The notes beneath the pieces were generated by a model. It was not told where the DNA came from, made no database searches, and saw nothing but the letters and a program-made list of their open reading frames with translations. From Cheilinus undulatus (lineage: Eukaryota > Chordata > Actinopteri > Labriformes > Labridae): 64,000 nucleotides of DNA. The position numbers were made by a program, and so were the translations under genes. The stretch is from assembly GCF_018320785.1 (NCBI RefSeq), contig NC_054886.1, positions 10,415,207 to 10,479,206 of the forward strand. The letters are read 5' to 3'. Below, one piece after another: positions 49,601-61,600 of this stretch (its first letter is position 1; each line of letters starts with the position of its first letter).

Positions 49601-52600
49601 CTTTTCTTGTAAACTGAAAACAATATAAACTGGATATTTTTTAGTTTATTGTCATTAATTTAAAACTTTTTTCATTAAAAAATTCTGAGCTTGTTTTTTT
49701 GTAAATTTATGGTTTGTAAAGGCTTTTTTTTTCTGGAAAATCAACAGATCCCTTTTATTTTTTATCTCTTTTTTAATCTCTTTTTAATTTTTAATGCGCC
49801 TTCAGATCAATACATACAGTTAAATCAGCAGCTGACAATTTAGGTATATTTTTAAGTACAACAGACTACAAACTATACACAGATATTTCATACAAACATC
49901 GCAGAAGACCAGTTTAATTTATGTAATAAATAATAATGTAGTGAAGTAAGGATGACAAGCTGGAGCACAGACAGCGATGGGCAATGAACGTACACTGGAG
50001 CTGATCAGACAGCATCATCAGGCTGTTCACAGAGACTACAGTCTGCAGGGTTTTTCACACACTGCATTGGTAAACTGAGTTACATTTAAACAGATTATCA
50101 ATGGAAGGTTTCATCCCTCAGCACCCTTACTTCCTATGTCTTTGAATAAAAACATTTCATTTACTGAAATATCAAGTTACATTTAGAAAATGACTAAATA
50201 TGATGTCGTTTTTACAGGAGAGCATATTTGTCTCATCCTGGATAATGACATATTTAAGTTAACTTCTTGAGAAAACATGCTAAATTGACTTGTTATCAGG
50301 GGAAAACTGAGTAAGACACCAATTGTGGATGCAGGGCCTCTGCACTCAAACGCTGCTTTTTTTTGACATCCTGATTCTCAGTTTTCATGTTTGTAAAGTC
50401 TCTGATGTCCACCATACATTGCTTTATTTCTTTTACCCCCACCCTTAAAGTTCAAACTGCACCCATGGTTTACCGTCTCTGTCAGTCTCTATTGTTAAAC
50501 ACTTTGCACAACTCTTTCAGTCACTTTTATGATGCAACACCACAGAGAGGCCTGAAAGTGCTGCACAAAGAGCAGGTATACATGGTTACACAACAAACCT
50601 TTACACAAACTTTCCTTTCTGAGCTCCATGGGGTAAACAAACCTTGCGATTTAACACCCCCTTTTTTGTGTTTTCAGTTCAATTCTTCTGCATCTTTGGG
50701 AGGAAACTCTCAGACATGATTATCAGACGGAAGCAAGTCGTAAAAACCACAGTGAACCTGACCGACCTGTGACGGTTTGACTTTGAAGCAGAGGAAACGA
50801 GTGGAGCTAAAAGCAGAAGTTGATCTGTCTCAGTTCTCTCACAGTGCTTCAAACCTGCAGCCATACTTTAAACTGACAGCTTCATTTAAGGTGGACTTCT
50901 TCATTTTCTTTCTGTCTTTTTTAATTGAGGGTTTGAAGGATTGGAAACAGACTACAAAAAGTCTCAAAATATTTCATATGCATGTCAAAGTGTCACATCA
51001 GCAACACTGCAAATGCACATACTTAAATACTTTCAACTATTTTGCAAGCTTCGGTTTATTTACTGCAATTCACACAGCTTTACACCAAGTTCTCTGAAAT
51101 ATCTTAGTTGCAAATGACCTTGCAGAGACTTGAAACTCACTGCAGAAGAAATTCCATCAGAACGAGCATAAAGAGTCCTTTCTGGTGAACTGACATCCAA
51201 AGAGTCATTGTTATCAAATGCTGACAGCTGCTTTAAAGACTGCAGTGGATTAGAAACTACAACAGCTGATGGATTCTACTTCCCCAAATGCCTCACTCGT
51301 ATGTGATTTTATCTGCAGAGTGATGATCTTCTTTTGTGTTTCCTGCTGCCTTCTGCAAACTATAAGCTTCTCTGTCTTACCAATGCCTTCTGCACCCTCT
51401 GCCCCCCATTTGCCATGAACCATCACAATTCCTCCTTGCCATACACTCACAATCCCTACACTGTACGACAAAGTGCTTTTTACAACAGGTTAGCTGATTA
51501 ACCTGGAGAGGAGGTGGTCCAGATCATTAATTACTGAGTCCTGCAGACCTCCTACTGCAGGTCTAGACAGAGGAAGGGAGACCAGAGTCTAGAGGAGTCT
51601 AGGACTGAGCTGAGAGGCTAGCTGAGCCTCTTTAACAGCTTTTCTCCCTCGTTTGGTCATAAACACGCTTTAGATGGAAACACCAATAAACTATTAAGAC
51701 AGTAAATCATGTGAGGTACTGGTTAGACTGGAATGACAACACGGGGAGAGACTGGACTGGCCTCCATGCAAAAGACACCATGTTTAAAATGTTTTTGTAG
51801 ACTTCATAGGATAATATCGTCTTCAGAAGTAAGGATGGAATGTATTACAGATATTAAAGGATGACTTTATCTTCCAAGGCAAGTATGGAATATATCATAG
51901 ATGTTAAAGGATGAATTCATCTTCAAAGGCAAGTATGGAATGTATTATAGATGTTAAAGGATGACTTCATCTTCAAAAGTAAGGATGGAATGTTTGATAG
52001 ACATCAAAGGATGACATCATCTTTAAAGACAAGAATAGAATGTATTCTAAATGTTAAAGGATAACATCATCTTAAAAGGTAAGGAAGGAATGTATTATAG
52101 ACATGACAGGATGACATCATCTACATAGGCAAGGATGGAATAAATTAAAGATATTAAAGGATGACATTATCTTCGAAGGCAAGGATGGAATGTTTCATAG
52201 ACATTAAATGATGACATCATCTTCAAAGGCAAGGATGGAATGTTTCATAGACATTAAAAAAAGACATCATCTTTAAAGTCAAGGATGGAATGTATTAAAG
52301 ACATAAAAGTGTGACATCATCTTCGAAGGTAAGGATGGAATGTTTCATAGACATTAAATGATGAAATCATCTTCAAAGGCAAGGATGGAATGTATTAAAG
52401 ACATTTAAGAATGCCATCATCTACATTGGCAAAGATGGAATGTATTAAAGGATAACATTATCTTCGAAGGCAAAGCCTGAATGCTTCATAAACATCATAG
52501 GATTACCTCTACAAAGAAAGGATGGAATCATTCTGTAGACATCAAGTATGACATAATCTCTAAGGCAAGGATGGAAAATTTTATTGATATCAAAGGATGA

Positions 52601-55600
52601 CATCATCTTCAAAGACAATGATGGAATGTTTAATTGGTTTCAAAGGATGACATCCTTGAGGACAAGGATGGGATGTTTTACTGATAATAAAGATGAAATT
52701 CTCAAAGACAGCGGAAGAATATTTTTTAGACATTAAAGGATAGCATCATCTTCAAAGGCAAGGATGGAATGTACATTTAGTTGGGGATTTCTGGGTATTT
52801 TTCTCATGAATGAGTCAGTACTATGAGCCAGCTTTTTTATATGATCTACAGGAAAAGCCTGTTTCCTTTCTTATTTTTTTTCTCTCATTTTTAAAATCCA
52901 CATTTAAAAACCCAAACTGGTACTAGTTGCTGTTTGGGAGCAAAAGACTGACTCTTATTACTGAGCTGAGCCAAATGATCTAGATCTCTAAAAAGAGACA
53001 TATTTACCATCACAAGGAGCGCGGCTGGACAGAAACAAGAGGTAGGGGTAAATGTTAGAAAAATGGGCTGAACCCAACATTGGGTAACTTTCTCAGTCTT
53101 GGCATTGGTTTTGCAGACATATTTGATGAATATTGATAATTATAGACATCCAGTGCAACAGTAGTTTTCTCCCTCACAGCAGTGAAAGTAGCAGCACTAA
53201 CAGCCATCACTGTGTGATCGTCAGACCTCGTTTTGGTCAGACTCATGAACAGGTAATAAAGGTGTTTGTGGTTTATGTGATGACAACTCTCTGTCTATGA
53301 GGGAAGCTGAGGTGAACTTCACTCTGATTTCTGATTCACTGTTTGGCTGAGTGTGAAGCCCGACCATCAAAAACACACCACAACACGTGGCGTGCTGGCA
53401 GGGCAGCGAGGTGAGGTCAGAGCAGCACTGAGGCCTCTCTGTGTGGCAGGCATGTTCTCAGTGCTATCGTCCTCTGACGCAGCCTGAAGCCCACACGTGT
53501 GGTCCACTTACAGCAGGACGGACGCGGCTCTGAGACACTTTTGTCCTCGTTCATATTCTGGAGATTACAGCAGAGAGGAGCGGAGCCACGGCTCACAATG
53601 AAGCCTCTCATCAGCTGGAACAAGCAGCATACAGTCAACTCAAACGTGCATGCAGACGGACACAAGGACAACCAGAGAGAGCTCTCCAACTGTCAGAGAA
53701 AGACTGATTTACTGCTCAATAACGAGCGATAGAGCATTTATATTAGAGATTTATCTTGTTCTAAGACATGGTCCTTAAAAGAGAATGGTGGTATTTGAGG
53801 CATTAACCAGTTTTAATTTCACATATCTGGACACTACTTAACTAAAATCAAGGTCTGACTACATGTTAAAATCACAGTTAAAGCCTGATCTGGCAGTTGT
53901 TGGGTTTCAGGACCCACTGGCCCTAAATATTGATTGTTAATGGGTGTAGTGTCTTACATTGGCCCACAATCATGGCTACATGTTGAAAACCTGATGAAAA
54001 AGTCTGGTATCTTTGATTTTTTTCCCTCTGCAATTTTTTACATTTTTGCACACCTAGATTGGGGGATTTTCTGCCTTTGCAAATCCTCTCAAGCTCACTC
54101 AAGTTGAATGTGGATTGTCGGAAGAGAGTTTTATCAAGGACATCTCTGTTCTTTGCTCTGTTCAGCTTTCCCTTGACCAGCCTCCCAGTCCCTGCTGCTG
54201 AAAAACACCCCCACAGCATGATGCTTCCACCACCATGATTCCCTGCTGGAATGGTATTGAGCAGGTGATGAGCAGTGCGGGGTGTCCTCCAGATTTAGAA
54301 TTGAGGCCAAACAGTTCAATCTTGGTTTCACTGGACCTGGGAATCTTGTTTCTCACAGTCTGAGAGTCCTTCAGGTGCTTTTTTTGAAAAGAGATTGTGG
54401 TATCTTTAAATTTTAATTAAGAGGACATTGAAGAAACACTGCCTCTTAGGAAAAATCTCTTTAAAAAGACAGTTAAAGCATGCAACTCCCTTCAAGACAA
54501 AAAGCTGAGTTTGTAGAGCAGAGAGATCTTTTCAGTCACTATTAATATCCTTTTAACCGTCAGTATCAGTTCATCTGTCAGCAGCGAGTACAGAGAGCTC
54601 CAGGACACATTCAGACTCACAAACACAACCCTAATATTTCCTAAAATGTCAGCATCTTCCTCTGAAACCATTTGTCTGTGAGTTTTTTTATGAGGGTGTG
54701 CTCACATTGTTCTTCAGACAGCGTCCTCTCTGCAGGCAGGTGTTTCCCTGCTGATTGGATCTTATCTGGACCAATTTCCCCCACCTGTCGACACGTGGCG
54801 TTAACACAACACACCAGTGAAAACACAAAATCAGACATATTTACAGAGAATGGAAAAACATTAATATAGTCATCTGTGGTCATCCTAACTAGTCCAGTTA
54901 GTCCCCAAATAGTGATGTTTTTAAAGGATTTCCTTGTCAGTTTGACCCTGTATCAGCACTTCCTGTCTCTTAGCAGTGGTAATGAAGGCTAATTAAGACT
55001 GTAAACTTTAAGAGTAAATATCATCTCCTAATATCTGGGTTCTGACCTCCAGCTCCATGTCGTCCATGCAGTGTGAGTGCGTGTTGTGCATCTCGGGGTT
55101 GTTGGCCATGTCCAGCAGCTCGATGATGAGGTTACGAGTCAGCAGCTGAGTCACAAATGGATGCTGGAGGAACAAAATACAGATCAGTATAAGAAAGCAA
55201 TGTTGGATTAAGACAATAAGACAATAAAACTGCAGAATCCACAGCTGGACGAGAATGGATGATCACAAACAAGGGCTGACTATCGGAGCTATGAATTGCT
55301 ATAAAAATCAATATTGATTTTTTTTGTTTTATTGATTAAACCCTTAGTAAACAGGTCTACACATGCTTTTCTGTACTAACCCCTTTTTCCCATTTTCTAA
55401 CACAGTTTTAGTGCTGAATCAAATGTTTTATTGCCATAAATACTCAGGTAGATCATGGTTAGCTTGCTTCATGCATTAGAAATAATGTAATGAGGATTTT
55501 GTGGAGTGTAGATGGGGTATTTGTGAGGTGAATTTACTTTCAGCCTCATGACCGGCCCTTGCTTGTAACAACTGTATCACATAAACCACCCCAGCCTTTT

Positions 55601-58600
55601 GTCTTGACCCTCCTCTGAACTTTGACTGTCCTGTTACTGGAAACTTCACAGAGGCGAATAACCTCTGGTTCTAGTTCTAGTTTTCTTAAACCACTGTTCC
55701 CCTATGGTTTGCCTTGAGGAATGTCTAGGTAAACTTTGGAAACTAGAGGGTTTTACTACAACTAAAGATAAATCTTAATGAGGTGATTTTGCATGGATAA
55801 TGGAGATTTCTGGGACTGTGGCTTGATTTATTTTGCCTGTGCAAAAAACTTTGAAAAACCACTGTTATACAAGGATCAATCTGCTTCTTTGCATCTCCCT
55901 GACCAAATCATGAAATCCACTCCACTTTGGTGTACATAGTTAAAGGTTTATAGCTGTAGCAGCAGGAGATTTTTCATTTATTCTCATTTTTAAGATGGAT
56001 TTAAAAATGTGCAAAGATTACTGTTGCATAAAATGGATGCACACTGTGACATCCATATTTAAGAGATTTATGGATGTTAATTCCTGATTGACATGAAAAA
56101 AACAAAAACAAAAAGGGCCAGCCACTCCGAGCGTTGCGATGTGACCTTAGGCAGATTTTGTCAATCAGCTGACAATGAAAGTGACAGGAAAATACCACAA
56201 ATATTCAAATTCTTTTCACATCTTATCAGAGCTGATCATTATCCATGTGAGAACATGAATATGACACATAGAAACAGATAAAAATAGATATTTTACGGTT
56301 ATGAATAGTGAATGTATGATGATGTGAACATGAAGACAGATGGTGATTTAACAGCAGATCATTAATGATGTTCTATAAAGAGGCAGCTCACCTGCAGCAG
56401 AGTCTCCGCTGACGGCCTTTTACGAGGGTTTTTAATGAGCGCCATCTTCACAAAGCTCTGGAAACCTGCAGACCTGCACAGAGACCAAAATAAAGGATAA
56501 ATTATTATGATATTTACATGATTACAGGAGGAAAAATGGACAAAAAGAGGTTAACTTACCACTTGGTTTTATCCTTTAGTCGTGGAGGCTGGAAGCTACT
56601 TTTAGACATCAACATCAGCGCTCTGAAACATCACATCAGCAGGGGAAAATAATGATAATAAAGTTAATTTGTATGACTATCAGCTTTACGACTGCTTTAA
56701 AATGACAAACCCCATTAATAAGGTAGAAACATGCACACAAAAAAGGAAAATTGAACTATCATTTGACAAAAATAAATAAAACAATGATCAAACATAAAAA
56801 ATGATGAAAAAGTGGCACATGCAGCTGTAAAGTTACATAAAAATGTCCCTTCTTTAAATCTGTCAGAGCTGCTGGCTGACCTCATCGGGTGGAGGTCAAA
56901 CATGGGCGGTTGGAGCTCCGCCAGCTCGATGGCGGTGATGCCGACAGCCCAGATATCACACAGATGGTTGTAGCCGCCCTTTTTCTCCACTGCCGCCACC
57001 TCAGGAGCCATCCTGTAGGAATGAGGGGAGGAAATCTGAAATGCTGCTCCAGGCTGTTAATAGTGACAAATACAAATACTATAGGCCCACTTTACGTTCC
57101 CTTTTATTTAAAGGTAAATGCAAAGAATAGGCCCTGAAACTGAACTGTACTGACAGCTGAATTTAGTCAGACACTCTCATAGATTAAATCTTCGTCTGTG
57201 TTAATGTTAACTGACTAAAAACTGACTGACTTTAATTCATCTTACCAGTAGGGAGTTCCAATGAAAGATTTCCTTTTTGCTACAGAAGCGCTGATCTCTG
57301 CTGCTACTCCAAAATCAGCTACAAAGAAGAGACGGAGAGGGTTAAACTGGAACTTAAGTTCACATAAATCTGCATAAATATTAATGCACACGTGTAATAT
57401 AGATGTTTATATTCAACACAGATCACTGCTGACCCAGTTTAACGTCTCCTCTCTCTGTCAGAAGGATGTTGGCTCCCTGCAGTCGAAAACACATGGTATG
57501 ACTATGTATAATTATAAGAACACTGAAACATTGCTAAGATCTATAAAAACTCAGCAGTACCTTGATGTCTCTGTGCATTTTCCCAGTCTCATGGAGGTGA
57601 TACAGACCCTGAAACAGAGAGAAAGAAAGCAAAGAATAAATCTGATCAATTTTGGTCAGACATTTAGAGTAAACATTTATTACAGGACTCCAATTAACCT
57701 TCTTTTTCTCTTAAAAGACTGAGACAAACAAGTCCCTCAGGTAGAATACCTGAATCAGTTCAATCCTGAATTATTTTCTGGGTGTCCATATTAAAGTGTG
57801 ATTTTATATTGTTGTTTAATCAATCATTAAATCATCCAAAATAAGTCTTAACTCTCAAAACTGGACTAAATATCTACTTTACTATTTAATTAAGCATACT
57901 GTCAGATTAACAATGCTATATTAATTACCAGTGACTTTATGCATTACTTAAGCGAACTATTTATCACACCATTATAGCTCACTATTTTATCCTTTTGTCA
58001 AATTTTTGAAGTTTACTGTTTCAATGTTTAATTTCAAAGTTTTAGCTAACTACTTATACCTTTAACCAAAAAAGTTTTTGGCTGTTTTACTTAATGTTTT
58101 AGCTAACTACTTCAAAATTTTATCAAACGTTTTAGTTGACTAAAACTTTAGTAAAAACATTTTAGCTTACTACTTACCTTTAACCAAGAATCTTTAGCTG
58201 TGTAAATTAATGTTTTTAGCTAATTTCTTAAACATTTTATCAACCGTTTTTAGTTGACTAAACCTTATATAAAAACGTTTTGGCTAACTACTTATACCTT
58301 TAATCAAAAACGTTTTAGCTGTTTAACTTAATGCTTTAGCTCACTACTTAAACATTTTATGAACCGTTTTTAGTTGACTAAACCTTATATAAAAACGTTT
58401 TAGCTAACTTCTTATACCTTTAACCAAAAATGTTACTGCTGCTTTACTTAATGTTTTAGCTAACTACTTTAGCATTTTATCAAACATTTAAGTTGACTAT
58501 ATAAACGATTTAGTCCATGCTTTTCTTTTTTAATTTTACTATCATTATGTTGCAAATTATTAACCCCTTTGTTTTAGCTGTTTTCAGTCCATTTGAGCTA

Positions 58601-61600
58601 TTTCATCCATTAGGTTCTTATATGATTTTCTATTGTTATATAGCCATTAGCCTATAACCAGTTATTCAGCAACTTTAGTTCATGATTTAAACTATTCCAA
58701 CAAAACAATTTAAGTTTTTTATTCTGCATTAAATCATTTTAGTATACCTTTTTAAAAAACTGAATATTTGTTTTAGCTACATTAAACTGCATGTTTTAGT
58801 TTGGGGTTCATTCTAATCCTCATTATTGGGTTTTAAATACAATAATTCAACTCTGACTCTATGTAAAATCCAATTTTAAATCATTTGAATTTAATTTTCA
58901 AATACAATTACAGAATGATTAATAAAGTTTTGAAGGGCTTAAAAGAAATCCATAAATCTTATAAAAATTCCTGCTCACTCATGACTTTCACAGAGAGACC
59001 TGATAAAACCTGAAAACCAGTGTTAAATAAGATGAGTGAATTACTGGACCAAAAAAAGTCTAAAAGGGAGTTTACCTTTCTATTTATAGACCTGAGAACT
59101 CTAGAAGCTTCTTAAGAAAATATTTAACCTCAGGCAAAGAAACACCCAACCAATCTGTTATCATTGTACCTGTCGACAGGTGGTTAATTCCTTCTGACAT
59201 CTGGGTAAAAAGAATGCAGCTCAGTGATCCAGGTTTGCTGACAGGCAGACGCCCTGAGGCTGTTGTTATGATAACATGTAAATATGAACAACTAAAGAAG
59301 AGATTTAGAGAAATACTTTTCTCTTGACCACTGGTTAACAAACGTGAGTTGTTTTCAGGGATCCTTTATAGCTCATGGTCTGATATTTTCATTTATTTTG
59401 TTGCTGTCTTTAAACCAGCTTCTGCAGTAAAACTGTGCAGAAAGAAAAGGTCACTCACTAACTAAATAAAGACAGCATGCTTTGTTCTGCTGTGGACTCT
59501 GTTTTGCAGCAGCAGCAGCATTTACTCTCCCTTATATTTAGCGGTCTGGCGAGGTTAAATACTATTTATCTCTTCTGAGGCTGAAAAACACGTGAGTCAT
59601 CCTGTCAGCAGAGAATCCTCTGAGATTTCACAACTAAACAGTCAGCCCTTTCACAATAAAAGCCTTACCTGGAGGGTTTCTCTGCACACGTAGGCGATCT
59701 GTTTCTCCTTTAGCGGACCCGTCACTGCGGACAACACTTTGATTAATAACAGGATGGAGGGGAAAGACAGAGCCTGCAGACATAGTATCTAAAAATACAC
59801 AAGAGCTGGCTCCTCACAGTTCATTGTGCTTCGCTCACGTCTGTTTTACAGTAATTAGACCAAAGACTCTGAATGAATGAGAGAGGGAAATATGTCTGCT
59901 GGTTTATCCAGAGGCAGAGGAGAAGATTTTTATTTCATATCTGTGCATCTGGAGGAAAACTTAACAGACAAACTAAACTAGTCAGCAAACAAAAAGCTGC
60001 AAACATTGCATGCTTGATCACATTTATATGACAAAGGGTAAATGTATAAATACAGTAGATAGTTGCTGATGCCTTTTTTTCTCTTGATTTTAACAGAGCT
60101 AGGCTAGAATGGACATATTCTGCATGTCTGCAGATTGGTAAGAATGGGGAGAGTGGGAGTAGCACGATGTTTTGTTATTATAACAATGTGCCAACATGAA
60201 GTGAAAGCTTTATTAAACTTTATACACTCTAATCCTTCATGGGATAAGATCAGGCATAAATAATATAAATGGTTTAAAATGGATTTAATATAAAATATAC
60301 TGTGTTTTAGATACCATGGTACATATCCTGCAGAGAGCCTCCTCCACAGTACTCCATACAGATCCACAGCTTTGTGTTCCTGCAGAGACAAACCACATGT
60401 CTTTGGTCAGAAACATTTGCGTCAAAGTTTTCAAGCTTTTGTTATCAGAAGGAAATACTTGTAAGAACACTCCCTAATACTCGGACGGCATTAACGCCCA
60501 CAAACACACTCAGCATCATCACTGAGCTTCTGTATAATCACAGCAATGAGTGGGAGAGGAATCCAGCAGTGTGTGGGGAAAATAAAAAGTCAGATTCCAA
60601 AGATTTTAGTCTGACAAAGACTACAGGAATCCTTCACATCTTGATACACTGGAAACAGACTTACACCAAACTATTTACAAGCTGAAAACAGACTGAAAAT
60701 ACATTGAAAATGAGCTCAAAACAGGCCAGATACATGGTGAAAACACGGTAAGAGACATGCTAAATACAAACTAATAATGGCTGAAAAGAACCTGAAAAAG
60801 GACTGGAAATATGAAATCATAGAAGAAAACAAGCTGAAAAGTGGCTGGAAACAGACTGAAAGCATACCAACACCAGGGGAAAACATGCCGAGAAACAAGA
60901 GTAAAGAAATGCTAAAATCTTGGTTAGTATGTGTTTAAAACACACTAGACACACTTATAACATACTGGAAACAGGCAAAGAACATGCTGAAAAAAAAACT
61001 TAAAAAATGTAGGCTAAAAGTAGGCTGCAGACTAGCTAAAGACATGCCAAAATCATGCTGTAAAAAACATATACTGGAAATAGGCTTAAAAATGCGAGAA
61101 AGTGTTGAAAACAAACAGAAAGAAGCCAAAAATATGTTTGAAAAAAATAAGAAGAAAAGTCTATGTACATGCAGAAAATGTACTATAAAACGCTAAAATA
61201 TGCTGGGAAGAAATGCTAAAAACAAGCTGAAATCACGATGAAAAAAGGCTGAAATCATGCTGACAACAGGCTGAAATCATACTGAAAACAGGCTGAAATC
61301 TTGCTGAAATCATACTGAAAACAGGCTGAAATCATGCTGAAAACAGGCTGAAATCAGGCTGAAATTATGCTGAAAACATGCTGAAATCAGCTGAAAACAG
61401 ACTGAAATCATGCTGAAAGCAGGCTGAAATTATGCTGAAAGCAGGCTGAAATTATGCTGAAAACAGGCTGAAATCAGGCTGAAAACAGGCTGAAATCATG
61501 CTGAAAACAGACTGAAATCATGCTGAAAGCAGGCTGAAATTATGCTGAAAACAGGCTGAAATCAGGCTGAAAACAGGCTGAAATCATGCTAAAAACATGT

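Larger units (their letters stand above)
48064..54705. other. Largest map4k2 intron (6.6 kb)
   Basis: Separates the kinase/C-lobe side of the linker from the acidic linker exons. It contains an AT-rich degenerate repeat (48390-49340), the foldback half-arm near 51631, the 50 bp minisatellite (51796-52774) and a Tc1 relict (53890-54400). No missing exon is needed: the phases of the flanking exons join directly (T|TC = Phe). Confidence 0.8.
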
